A program made the position numbers and the translations under genes. A DNA stretch of 41,898 nt from CAZRZN01 sp964604565 (GTDB taxonomy: Bacteria; Pseudomonadota; Alphaproteobacteria; Rhodobacterales; Rhodobacteraceae). Of the stretch, positions 16,964 to 24,985 are shown in pieces; position 1 is the first letter of the stretch, and every line of letters starts with the position of its first letter. The stretch spans positions 1 to 41,898 of the forward strand of contig CAZRZN010000009.1 of the NCBI GenBank assembly GCA_964604565.1, written 5' to 3'. Below the pieces are notes generated by a model. It had not been told where the DNA came from and made no database searches. It saw nothing but the letters and a program-made list of their open reading frames with translations.

Positions 16964-17479
16964 TCAGTTCAGGACAAATTCAAGCACCAGCAGGTCGCGC
17001 ACGCGTCCCTCTCCGGCGACCAGTTTGATTCGGCGCAAGAGCTGGCCTCTCAGCTTCAACAACGCCCCCTGTGCCTCAAGGTCTCGTGCCTCGAGTGCGC
17101 GCAGGTAGCTATTAAACACATCCTGCACGCGCGGCAGGATCAGCTCGACCTCGGAGCGGTATTGTGCTGGAACCTCGAGGCTTGCGCGGAAGCGCAGGTG
17201 ATCTGCTTGTGCGCCGGGTCCCAGTGAGATCGTGACGGCGGGCACTTCAATGAAGACGACATCCGGTAAAGCCTTTGTTTCGATGAAAGGCTGATCGGGA
17301 TCCGCGCTCGCCCGCCGGGCTTGATCCTTATCGACCGCTCCACCGATCAGACCTGTTTGCACGGCGTAGAATCCGCCTCCTCCACCGAGCAGGGCAAGAA
17401 CCAGGCCAATAATCAAAGGAAGCTTCGACTGGGGTTTCTTGTTGCGCGTTGCGTCGCCATCCGCGGTGATGTCAGACAT
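16964..17479 (-). CDS. fliL: Flagellar basal body-associated protein FliL
   Basis: FliL is a single-pass inner-membrane protein that surrounds the stator and supports motor output. The 171-residue product has a polar N-terminus, one membrane helix (about 21-44, LPLIIGLVLALLGGGGGFYAVQTG), and the periplasmic FliL domain with VFIEVPAVTISLG, HLRFRASLEV and LRALEARDLE. It ends with the usual hydrophobic RDLLVLEFVLN. ATG 17479 is preferred because AAGAGG lies 6 bases upstream; the TTG two codons earlier overlaps that site. It is the first gene of the minus-strand flagellar operon and divergent from fliF. Confidence 0.93.
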   Translation of the reverse strand: MSDITADGDATRNKKPQSKLPLIIGLVLALLGGGGGFYAVQTGLIGGAVDKDQARRASADPDQPFIETKALPDVVFIEVPAVTISLGPGAQADHLRFRASLEVPAQYRSEVELILPRVQDVFNSYLRALEARDLEAQGALLKLRGQLLRRIKLVAGEGRVRDLLVLEFVLN

Positions 17480-17523
17480 TCTCAACCTCTTTGTTGACTT
17501 GAGGTCGTTATAGGGAAAATGGG

Positions 17524-17538
17524 CTAACTGATTATTAA
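17524..17538. promoter_or_regulatory. CtrA-like binding site between fliL and fliF
   Basis: The sequence CTAA-N7-TTAA matches seven of the eight fixed positions of the CtrA consensus TTAA-N7-TTAA (read on the minus strand it is TTAA-N7-TTAG). It lies in the only stretch where both flagellar operons could have promoters. CtrA controls flagellar genes in many alphaproteobacteria including roseobacters, so the site fits its context. A phosphorylated CtrA dimer bound here could act on both operons. Confidence 0.55.
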
Positions 17539-17594
17539 GCCGATTGGGTCAACTTCGGACCAACCGAACAGAATGTTTGGAGTGGAGGTTGATC

Positions 17595-19217
17595 TTGCAG
17601 CAAATTCTTTCAAGCTGGAATGCCCTCGGCGGGCGGCAGCGCATGATCGTCATCGGGTCTACACTGGTGGTCATGCTGGCGATTCTGGGTTTGACGCGGC
17701 TGGCGTCGGCCCAGAACATGGTCCTCCTCTATGCGGGGCTGGAAAACGAGGCTGCAGGCGACGTGGTCAAGGCGCTGGAGGCGCGCGGGGTCCAGTATGA
17801 CGTGCGTGGCGGTGCGATATTCGTCCCGGACGCAGAGCGGGACTCATTGCGTCTCACGCTCGCCAGCGAAGGTCTTCCGGCCAATAGCGGTCAGGGATAC
17901 GAACTGCTCGATGGTCTTTCCGGTTTCGGAACCACATCGCAGATGTTCGATGCTGCGTACTGGCGCGCAAAGGAAGGGGAATTGGCGCGGACGATCGTGT
18001 CGAATCCGCAGATATCGACGGCCCGGGTGCATATCGCGAATTCCAGCGCGAATCCCTTTCAGCGGGACGTCACGCCCACGGCATCCATCTCGGTCACGAC
18101 GACGGGGGCGATCATTACCATGGCGCAGGCGCGTGCTCTCAAGTTTCTTGTTGCCTCTGCGGTGCCAAATCTCGTCCCTGAAAACGTCGCCGTGATTGAC
18201 GGCAAGGGTGGATTGATCGGTGCCGAGGACGAGGCCGGAACCGGCATGACCGCGGACGACAAGGCGGCGTCTCTTCGAGACAGGGTCCAGCGATTGATGG
18301 AGGCTCGCGTCGGCACCGGAAATGCCGTCGTCGAGGTAAGCGTGGATACAGTCACCGAAAGCCAGTTGATTCGCGAACGCAGTTTCGATCCCGACAGCCG
18401 TGTGGTGATTTCCACGGATACAGAGGAGCGCACCGATCGGTCGGAGAACACCGGTGGCGGTGGCGATGTTACTGTCGCCTCCAACCTTCCCGACGGTGAG
18501 GCCGGTGGCGGACCCGAAAGTTCAACCACATCCAAGGATGAGACGCGCGAACGCATCAACTATGAAATTTCGGAGACAACGCGCGAAATCACCCGCCAAC
18601 CTGGCGCGATAAAGCGGCTCACAGTGGCTGTATTGGTCAATGGCAGCTATGAAACAGCACCCGATGGAAGCCAGCAATTCGTCCCTCTTCCCGATCAGGA
18701 GCTGGAAGCTCTTCGCGATCTCGTGGCGTCCGCTGTAGGTTTCGACGAGGCGCGAGGTGATCAGATCACGCTGCGTTCGCTGCCCTTCGAACGGCCGGAG
18801 GGGCTCGGCACGGGACCGATTGAACCGGGCCTCTTCAGTGGATCGATCGACATGATGCGGCTGATCCAGATGGGTGTTCTTGCACTTGTGGCCCTGGTTC
18901 TCGGATTGTTCGTTCTGCGCCCGATTCTTTCTCGCGGCGGGTCCGCAGCGACGCCTACCAACCCGGGTGCATTGCCTGCTCCGATGGGTGATGCGAAGGC
19001 ACTTGATGGTGAGATTGAGCCGGCTGGCGGCTTTGACAATCTGCCAGTGCTTTCTGATGGACCTGATTTCGGGGGTATGGGGATGGTCGATTTCGACGCT
19101 GCACCGACCGAAGATGATCCGGTCGATCGCCTGCGCAACCTGATCGAGGCGCGGAAGACTGAGACCGTGGAAATCCTGCGAAGCTGGCTTGAAGAAGACA
19201 AGGAAGACGCCAGATGA
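17595..19217 (+). CDS. fliF: Flagellar M-ring protein FliF
   Basis: FliF builds the MS ring, the inner-membrane base of the flagellum. The 540-residue protein has an N-terminal membrane helix (about 16-37) and the conserved LYAGLENEAAGDVVKALEARG and GYELLDG/FGTTSQMFD ring-building motifs. The YscJ-like periplasmic region is followed by an acidic, glycine-rich disordered stretch near residues 280-320. A second membrane helix lies at about 422-445, and the cytoplasmic tail ends DPVDRLRNLIEARKTETVEILRSWLEE, the FliG-binding end. The likely start is TTG 17595, with GGAGG six bases upstream; a TTG at 17544 lacks such a site. fliH overlaps its end. Confidence 0.95.
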   Translation: MQQILSSWNALGGRQRMIVIGSTLVVMLAILGLTRLASAQNMVLLYAGLENEAAGDVVKALEARGVQYDVRGGAIFVPDAERDSLRLTLASEGLPANSGQGYELLDGLSGFGTTSQMFDAAYWRAKEGELARTIVSNPQISTARVHIANSSANPFQRDVTPTASISVTTTGAIITMAQARALKFLVASAVPNLVPENVAVIDGKGGLIGAEDEAGTGMTADDKAASLRDRVQRLMEARVGTGNAVVEVSVDTVTESQLIRERSFDPDSRVVISTDTEERTDRSENTGGGGDVTVASNLPDGEAGGGPESSTTSKDETRERINYEISETTREITRQPGAIKRLTVAVLVNGSYETAPDGSQQFVPLPDQELEALRDLVASAVGFDEARGDQITLRSLPFERPEGLGTGPIEPGLFSGSIDMMRLIQMGVLALVALVLGLFVLRPILSRGGSAATPTNPGALPAPMGDAKALDGEIEPAGGFDNLPVLSDGPDFGGMGMVDFDAAPTEDDPVDRLRNLIEARKTETVEILRSWLEEDKEDAR

Positions 19218-19834
19218 GCAATCTCGATTCTCTGCTGGAGGATTTCGGCAGCGCCCCGGTCACACGTGCTGTGAAGAAGACGGAACCGGCGAACCCGGTC
19301 ATGAGCGAGGCCGACATCGAAGGCAAGAAGCTCGAGGCGTTCGAAAAGGGCTACCGCGCGGGGTGGGACGATGCGGTCAAGGCCCAGTCGGACGACCATA
19401 CCCGGATTTCCAGCGCCTTTGGGCAACACCTGCAGGATCTCAGCTTCACCTACCATGAAGCCTACACGCAGGTGATGAACGCGGTCACACCATTGCTGAA
19501 CGAAATGGTCGCCTCGCTCTTGCCGGCCGTCGCGCGGGAGACCCTTGGCCACCACATCGTTGACCACTTGCAGGCCAAGAGCCGGGAGATCGGGACCATG
19601 CAGGTGGTCGTCGCGGTGAGCCCTGAAAAGCTTGATTCGGTGACGCCCTTGCTTGATCGCGATTTCGGCTTTCCGATCGACCTGATTTCCGATGAGACGC
19701 TCAATGAGGAGCAGGCCGACATCCGTTTCGGGCAGACCGAACGACAGATCGACCTGAGTGACCTGATCGCTTCCGTGGCCGAGGCCGTGGAAGGTTTTGC
19801 CCATGATAACCGAAGGAAGATGAAACATGGATAG
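19214..19834 (+). CDS. Flagellar assembly protein FliH-like
   Basis: The 206-residue cytoplasmic protein lies where fliH is found in many alphaproteobacteria and has the right shape. It has a disordered N-terminus with an SLLEDFG box, a GYRAGWDDAVKAQ helix, a long helical middle (about 75-125), and a C-terminal alpha/beta domain ending VEGFAHDN. FliH holds the export ATPase FliI at the C-ring. Sequence identity within this family is low, so the call rests partly on context. Its ATG overlaps the fliF stop as ATGA. It overlaps fliN by 8 bases. fliG and fliI are not between fliF and this gene. Confidence 0.78.
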   Translation: MSNLDSLLEDFGSAPVTRAVKKTEPANPVMSEADIEGKKLEAFEKGYRAGWDDAVKAQSDDHTRISSAFGQHLQDLSFTYHEAYTQVMNAVTPLLNEMVASLLPAVARETLGHHIVDHLQAKSREIGTMQVVVAVSPEKLDSVTPLLDRDFGFPIDLISDETLNEEQADIRFGQTERQIDLSDLIASVAEAVEGFAHDNRRKMKHG

Positions 19835-20114
19835 CGCGCAAACCGCCACCCGCAGCGAAGCGGGCACGCCTTTTACCTCGGTTCCGATCGAGATTACTGT
19901 CTCCGTCGGGCGCGCCCGCCCGCTGGTGCGCGAACTGCTGCAATTGAACGAGGGTTCGGTCCTGACCCTGGACAAGCAGTTGGATGACCCCGTTGAACTC
20001 TATGTCGGGGAAAAGCTTATCGGCATCGGCGTGCTTGAAGTGGTCGAGGGAGATGGGCCTGGCCAACTTGCCGTTCGAATCACCGAGGTGGTCGACCTTC
20101 AGTCTCCGGCCTGA
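19827..20114 (+). CDS. fliN: Flagellar motor switch protein FliN
   Basis: A 95-residue C-ring protein consisting of a short N-terminus and one SpoA domain. The family pattern is visible: IEITVSVGRARPLVRELLQLNEGSVLTLDKQLDDPVELYVGEKLIGIGVLEV, ending VRITEVVDL. FliN with FliM and FliG forms the rotor switch and helps dock export cargo. The short length shows it lacks the long N-terminal extension of some FliN/FliY forms. It overlaps the fliH-like gene by 8 bases and stops 3 bases before fliP. Confidence 0.95.
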   Translation: MDSAQTATRSEAGTPFTSVPIEITVSVGRARPLVRELLQLNEGSVLTLDKQLDDPVELYVGEKLIGIGVLEVVEGDGPGQLAVRITEVVDLQSPA

Positions 20115-20117
20115 GAG

Positions 20118-20843
20118 ATGTTGCGATTCCTGCCTGTCCTTGCGCTTTGCCTGCTTTTGCCGAGCGCCGCCGCGGCGCAGTCCGTGTCGATCGACCTGGG
20201 CGAGGGCGGATCGGTTTCGGCCACCTCGATCCAGCTGATCCTGTTGATTACCCTGCTGAGCATCGCGCCCGGCATCGCCATCATGGTGACCTGTTTTCCC
20301 TTCATGGTGACCGTCCTGGCGATCCTGCGGCAGGCGGTCGGTCTCCAGCAATCTCCGCCGAACATGCTTATTGTCAGTCTCGCACTGTTTCTGACTTATT
20401 TCGTTATGGAACCTGTCTTTACCGAGGCATGGGAAAACGGCGTGCAGCCGCTTCTGGAGGAACAGATAGAGGTGGAAGAAGCCGCCTTGCTCACGCTGGA
20501 ACCGTTCAGGACCTTCATGTCAGGCCGCGTCGATCCCGATACATTCCGCGCGATGGCCGACCTGCGCCCGGATGCCGTGAATACCGTGCTTTCGCCCGAG
20601 GCGCCGCTTTCGGTACTTGTCCCAAGCTTCATGTTATCCGAGATCGCCCGGGCCTTCCAGGTGGGTTTTCTGATCTTCCTGCCGTTCCTGATCATCGACC
20701 TCGTGGTGGCTGCGGTCCTGATGTCGATGGGCATGATGATGGTTCCGCCCGCCATTGTTTCGCTGCCATTCAAGCTTGCCTTCTTCGTGATCGCCGATGG
20801 CTGGGCGCTACTCGCCGGAAGTCTGGTGCGTGGATACTTTTAG
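20118..20843 (+). CDS. fliP: Flagellar export-gate protein FliP
   Basis: FliP is a core subunit of the flagellar type III export gate in the inner membrane. The 241-residue protein has a signal peptide (about residues 1-21, cleaved after AAAAQ). Typical blocks follow: LLSIAPGIAIMVTCFPFMVTVLAILRQAVG, PPNMLIVSLALFLTYFVMEPV, SFMLSEIARAFQVGFLIFLPFLIIDLVVAAVLMSMGMMM and the end PFKLAFFVIADGWALLAGSLVRGYF. Length and motif order are normal. It is the last gene of the fliF operon seen here; the convergent galM follows after about 200 bases. Confidence 0.97.
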   Translation: MLRFLPVLALCLLLPSAAAAQSVSIDLGEGGSVSATSIQLILLITLLSIAPGIAIMVTCFPFMVTVLAILRQAVGLQQSPPNMLIVSLALFLTYFVMEPVFTEAWENGVQPLLEEQIEVEEAALLTLEPFRTFMSGRVDPDTFRAMADLRPDAVNTVLSPEAPLSVLVPSFMLSEIARAFQVGFLIFLPFLIIDLVVAAVLMSMGMMMVPPAIVSLPFKLAFFVIADGWALLAGSLVRGYF

Positions 20844-20851
20844 AGATTATT

Positions 20852-20876
20852 AAGGTTAACGGGGTAAAGGTTAACG
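20852..20876. repeat. Direct repeat AAGGTTAACG
   Basis: The ten-base unit AAGGTTAACG occurs at 20852-20861 and 20867-20876, fifteen bases apart, just after the fliP stop. Its reverse complement, CGTTAACCTT, resembles the CtrA half-site TTAACC, and a TTAA also precedes the first copy. No gene starts nearby, so a promoter role is unclear. Confidence 0.35.
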
Positions 20877-21041
20877 CGCGCCTGTCCCGATTGTGTGGGC
20901 AAGTCCGTTTCTTGACGGGACGGGGATGCCGCAGTCAGGACCTGCCGCGCGAGGGATCGGCCGTTCGGATGAATCGGGGCAGAGGCAACTGCTCAGTGCC
21001 ACCGGCGGCCGACCGCTCATTGTCGATCACTTCCGAAAGCG

Positions 21042-21995
21042 TCAGGTATGCGTGATCTCGATCGTCGTCACTTGCCTGTAAGCCGCGTCCGGGGAGACGA
21101 GGATCGACCCGAAATTCGGCCGGTTCAGGGCGTTTGGAAAATCCTGCGCTTCGAGGCAGAAACCTCCGAAGCGGCGATGTTCAACCTCCGGCCAGGGCCT
21201 GGCATGGGGCGCCAGAGTGTTGGAGGTATAGAACTGAATGCCGGGCCGGTCGGTCCAGAGACGCAGACGCATGCCATCGGGAGAACGGGTTTCGGCCACA
21301 GGGCCGTCGGTCCGGTCCAGTACGAAATTGAGATCAAAGCCTTCTGCCTCGGGATCGGCCTCTGCAATTGAGCGGAATGCCCGAAAGTCGTTGCGCGTGC
21401 CGTCCACAGGCTGAATTTCACCTGTTGGCAGAAGATCCGGCCCGGTAGGGGTGCAATATCCGGCCGCCAGCCGTAGTGCGTGATCGCGGATCGTTCCCGC
21501 GCCGGAAAGATTGAAATAAAGATGTTGAGCAAGGTTCACGGGCGTCACGCGGTCAGGTGTGGCCGTCATGACCCAAGTCAGCGCGGAGCCTTCGAGCGAT
21601 ATCCGAACTTCGAAGTCGATGTTCCCCGGATAGCCCTGGTCCATATGCGGAGAGTGCAGGTGCAGACGCACCGCGCGGTCGCCTTCGGGTGTCATCCGCC
21701 AGTTCTGCTTGCCGAGACCGCCCGGCCCGCCATGCAGATGATGCGCGCCGATATTGGCTGGAAGGTGCCAAACCTGCCCATTCAGTTCAAAGCGGGCGTC
21801 GGCTGTCCGGTTGGCGACGCGGCCAACGACAACGCCCATTGCACGTGGATTGTCGCGATAGGCCTCGGGATCGGAATATCCAAGCACCACGCGGCGCCCG
21901 CCCACCTGCCAGTCCTGCACGGCGCAACCCATCGACAGGACCGTCACGCGCGTGTCGCCGTCAACCAGTGTATGAGATCGGATCGGATCGGACAT
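21042..21995 (-). CDS. Aldose 1-epimerase
   Basis: A 317-residue galactose-mutarotase-like protein, which interconverts alpha and beta anomers of aldoses. Family motifs are present: GCAVQDWQV with VVLGYSDPEAY, VVGRVANRTADARFELNGQ (substrate arginine), the HHLHGGPGGLGKQNW block with conserved histidines, PVNLAQHLYFNLSG (catalytic His), EGFDLNFVLD, and GIQFYTSNTL followed by FGGFCLEAQDFPNALN carrying the catalytic Glu. Length is slightly under that of E. coli GalM. ATG 21995 has AGGAG 7 bases upstream. It follows trhO on the minus strand after 41 bases and may share its transcript. Confidence 0.92.
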   Translation of the reverse strand: MSDPIRSHTLVDGDTRVTVLSMGCAVQDWQVGGRRVVLGYSDPEAYRDNPRAMGVVVGRVANRTADARFELNGQVWHLPANIGAHHLHGGPGGLGKQNWRMTPEGDRAVRLHLHSPHMDQGYPGNIDFEVRISLEGSALTWVMTATPDRVTPVNLAQHLYFNLSGAGTIRDHALRLAAGYCTPTGPDLLPTGEIQPVDGTRNDFRAFRSIAEADPEAEGFDLNFVLDRTDGPVAETRSPDGMRLRLWTDRPGIQFYTSNTLAPHARPWPEVEHRRFGGFCLEAQDFPNALNRPNFGSILVSPDAAYRQVTTIEITHT

Positions 21996-22036
21996 GCGGC
22001 GCTCCTGTTTGGTTGCTTTGCTCCACTCGCGGATCG

Positions 22037-22957
22037 TCACTCCTCGTCGAGGACATCCGCCTGAAGGTGGCGCTCGCCTCTGGCGCGGGCCAGTCCGATC
22101 TGTCTTTGGCGCTCGCGAAAACGCGCCTTGTCCCCGTCTGAGGTTTCGTTCAGGCACAAGTGGCAGGATACCCCATGCTCAAATTCCGGGCGCGCGCGAT
22201 CCTCTGAATGGATGGGGCGGCGGCAGGCATGGCAAAGTTCGTGCGGGCCCTCTTGTAACCCATGCCCCACAGATACGCGGCCGTCAAAGACGAAACACGC
22301 GCCCTGCCAGGTGCTGTCATGTTCGGGCACGTCCTCCAGGTATTTCAGGATGCCGCCCTTCAGGTGGTAGACCTCCTCGACCCCTTGGCCGAGCAGGTAA
22401 TTGGTGGATTTCTCGCAGCGGATGCCTCCGGTGCAGAACATGGCGATCCGCTTGTTGTGGAAGCGGTGCCTGTTTTCCTCCCACCAGGCAGGGAAATCGC
22501 GAAAGCTTTCCGTTCCGGGGTCGATTGCACCTGCGAAAGTGCCAATGGCGACTTCATAGGCGTTACGCGTGTCGATCACCGCGACATCCGGGCTCTGTAT
22601 TAGGTCGTTCCAGTCGGCGGGTGAGACGTAATGGCCCGTGCCCCCGCGCGGGTCCACCCCCGTCTGGCCCATGGTCACGATCTCCTTTTTCAGCCGCACT
22701 TTCATGCGGGCAAAAGGCCGATCCTTTGCGGTGGACAGTTTCCAGTCCAGCTCTGCACAGCCCGGCAAACCGCGCAAATGGGCAAGAAAGGCGTCGATCC
22801 CGGATGCCGGCCCGGCGATGGTTCCGTTGACGCCCTCATGGGCCAACAGGACGGTGCCGGTGATCCTTTGATCGCGGCACAGCGCCAGAAGCGGTCCGCG
22901 CAATGCGGCTGTATCGGCGAAACGGGTGAAATGATAAAAGGCGCAGACGGTGAACAT
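22037..22957 (-). CDS. trhO: tRNA uridine(34) hydroxylase TrhO
   Basis: TrhO (formerly YceA) makes 5-hydroxyuridine at the wobble position of tRNA using a rhodanese-like cysteine. The 306-residue protein begins with the characteristic FTVCAFYHFTRFAD and an acylphosphatase-like N-terminal domain (GTVLLAHEGVNGTIAG). The rhodanese domain follows, with DTRNAYEVAIGTFAGA and the active-site loop MFCTGGIRCEKS. The C-terminal part has two CxxC pairs (CHAC and CHLC) that may bind zinc. I chose ATG 22957 because relatives begin there. The gene follows the Hsp70-like gene after about 40 bases. Confidence 0.93.
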   Translation of the reverse strand: MFTVCAFYHFTRFADTAALRGPLLALCRDQRITGTVLLAHEGVNGTIAGPASGIDAFLAHLRGLPGCAELDWKLSTAKDRPFARMKVRLKKEIVTMGQTGVDPRGGTGHYVSPADWNDLIQSPDVAVIDTRNAYEVAIGTFAGAIDPGTESFRDFPAWWEENRHRFHNKRIAMFCTGGIRCEKSTNYLLGQGVEEVYHLKGGILKYLEDVPEHDSTWQGACFVFDGRVSVGHGLQEGPHELCHACRRPIHSEDRARPEFEHGVSCHLCLNETSDGDKARFRERQRQIGLARARGERHLQADVLDEE

Positions 22958-22997
22958 GCGGCCTTCGATACGTGCGCCGGGCCGCTGCGACAATCGG

Positions 22998-24215
22998 TTA
23001 TTCTGCCGCAATCGCCAGCCCGTGGACCACGGCGGTAAACACGTCGCTGTCGACCGGACGCGCGTCGGGCACAACGCCGGCCATGCTGTCGCGCACTGCG
23101 GTCAACAGGCTGGACCCGCCGACAAATACGACCATGTCCACAGACTCGGGGCGGCAACCGGCAGCTTTCAGCGTCTCCTGCGCGCAGGACGCGATCTTAT
23201 CGGCGTGCCCTTGCAGGGCCGCGGTCAGCGCAGCGCGGGGCAGGGTGGCCGACAGCCCCCGCTCGATAACGTCCAGGGCGATGTCTCCTGCCTCAAAGCT
23301 GTTGGCGGCGATCTTTCCGGCTTCGACCGCATAGGCGATGTCATGGCCCAAATGGGATTCAAGGACATCTGCCAGCCGCTCGAACAGATGAGGTTGGGGG
23401 GCAAGGCGGATCCATCGCCTGACCTCGCGCAAGAGCGCGCCATCGTAGACGAAGGGGATTTTTTCCCAACTGGCCAGATCGTGAAAGGGCGCGCGGGGTG
23501 CCGTAAGGCTATTGGTGCCGAATTCCGCACCAATCTGCGCGCCATACCCCAAAAGCGGCATGGCGTGATCAAGGCTGAGCGTCTTGTCGAAATCCGTGCC
23601 ACCCAGACGGATGCCGCCGCTTGCAAGAATTCTGGACTGCCCGTCCCGCCTGTCGCACACCGTGAAATCCGAAGTGCCGCCGCCGATATCCACGATCAGC
23701 ATGCGGCCGTCGCCGGCAACCGCGCGGGCCGCGGCCTCGGGTTCGGGCATGAAATCCACATGATCGAAGCCCGCAAGCCGATAGGCTTCGGTCAGATCGG
23801 TCAGCGCTTGGCTGTCCCGCTCGGCAGAGGCGGAATGAAAGCGGACCGGCCGCCCCGACAGGACCGCGTCGAAGGTCAGGCCGGTGTGCGCTTCGGCGCG
23901 GCGACGAATCTCGGCGAGGAAGCGCGCGATGACCTCTATCAGTGTGGGACGTTCGTTCAGCAATGCACGGGGTTCCCGCGCCAGCGGCGTGCCGAGAATG
24001 CTTTTGAGTGCGCGCATGAAGCGGCCTTCGGCCCCATCCATCATGGCTTGAGCGGCGGCCGTGCCATACAGGTAACGGCGTTCCGCGTAATCGACAAACA
24101 CCGCCGTCGGCAGTGTCTGTGCCCCCGGTTCCAGCGGAATCGCATAGGGGCGCCCCGCGGCGAGGACCGCAGCGCCGGTGTTGGACGTGCCGAAATCAAG
24201 GCCCAGCCGTGCCAT
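22998..24215 (-). CDS. Hsp70 family protein, YegD-like
   Basis: A 405-residue protein that holds only the actin-like ATPase domain of Hsp70. It shows phosphate-1 GLDFGTSNTG (residues 4-13), phosphate-2 MLIVDIGGGTSDFTV, and the adenosine motif VVFVGGSSLLTAVRD, but has no substrate-binding domain. Such YegD-like proteins are believed to be atypical chaperones or regulators; the true role is not established. ATG 24215 fits the conserved MARLGLDFGTS start; GGAG lies nine bases before it. It heads a likely minus-strand operon with trhO and galM, and is divergent from pncA over 116 bases. Confidence 0.88.
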   Translation of the reverse strand: MARLGLDFGTSNTGAAVLAAGRPYAIPLEPGAQTLPTAVFVDYAERRYLYGTAAAQAMMDGAEGRFMRALKSILGTPLAREPRALLNERPTLIEVIARFLAEIRRRAEAHTGLTFDAVLSGRPVRFHSASAERDSQALTDLTEAYRLAGFDHVDFMPEPEAAARAVAGDGRMLIVDIGGGTSDFTVCDRRDGQSRILASGGIRLGGTDFDKTLSLDHAMPLLGYGAQIGAEFGTNSLTAPRAPFHDLASWEKIPFVYDGALLREVRRWIRLAPQPHLFERLADVLESHLGHDIAYAVEAGKIAANSFEAGDIALDVIERGLSATLPRAALTAALQGHADKIASCAQETLKAAGCRPESVDMVVFVGGSSLLTAVRDSMAGVVPDARPVDSDVFTAVVHGLAIAAE

Positions 24216-24331
24216 GAAGGAGTCTCCGATTGAAAAGACCGTGACGCCTAGCAGCCGCTGCGGGGCATGGCAATTCAAGCGGTCGCTGATTAGGTTTCCC
24301 ACAAGTATTCAGATACTGAGGAGGACCACAC

Positions 24332-24925
24332 ATGCACGCCCTGATCGTGATCGATGTCCAGAACGATTTTTGCCCCGGCGGCGCGTTGGCCGTGGCGGAA
24401 GGCAATGAGATCGTCGGACCGATAAATGCCTTCATGGCGGAGTTCGACGCTGTTCTGCTGACGCAGGATTGGCACCCGGCGGGGCATTCGTCCTTTGCCT
24501 CGCAGCATGAGGGCAAGGCGCCGCTGGAAATGATCGAGATGCCCTATGGTCCGCAGGTGCTTTGGCCGGACCATTGCATCCAGGGCTCTCCTGGCGCCGC
24601 GTTTCATCCGGATCTTGAACTGGATCGTGCCGACATGATCATTCGAAAGGGCTTTCGGCCCGCGATCGACAGCTATTCGGCGTTTTTCGAAAATGACCAC
24701 AGCACCGCGACCGGGTTGGAGGGGTATCTGCGCACGCGGGGGATCGACCGGCTGACGATGGTCGGCCTCGCGACGGATTTCTGCGTGAATTTCTCTGCCG
24801 TGGACGCCGCGAGACTGGGGTTTGACGTTACGGTGCGACAAGCTTTGTGTCGGGGTATCGACATGCAGGGCTCTCTGGCGGCGGCACTCGAGGGTATGGA
24901 GGCGGCGGGCGTCAAGCTGGCCTGA
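24332..24925 (+). CDS. pncA: Nicotinamidase PncA
   Basis: PncA deaminates nicotinamide to nicotinate for NAD salvage, and the pncB gene that uses nicotinate follows 60 bases later. The 197-residue protein has the catalytic triad D8 (VIDVQNDF), K106 (IIRKGF) and C151 (GLATDFCVNFSA). The metal ligands D46, H48 and H52 lie in QDWHPAGH. The PYGPQVLWPDHCIQGSPGA motif is typical. GGAGGA precedes the ATG at a good distance. It is divergent from the Hsp70-like gene. Confidence 0.97.
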   Translation: MHALIVIDVQNDFCPGGALAVAEGNEIVGPINAFMAEFDAVLLTQDWHPAGHSSFASQHEGKAPLEMIEMPYGPQVLWPDHCIQGSPGAAFHPDLELDRADMIIRKGFRPAIDSYSAFFENDHSTATGLEGYLRTRGIDRLTMVGLATDFCVNFSAVDAARLGFDVTVRQALCRGIDMQGSLAAALEGMEAAGVKLA

Positions 24926-24985
24926 CGCTTGCACGGGGGGCTGTCTTTCTGTTTAACCTGACAGGTCACGCGACGGAGGACCGCC

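Noticed and set aside
18761..19975. Minus-strand open frame opposite fliF-fliH-fliN
   Set aside because: The flagellar genes on the plus strand are unambiguous; the antisense frame is low-complexity.
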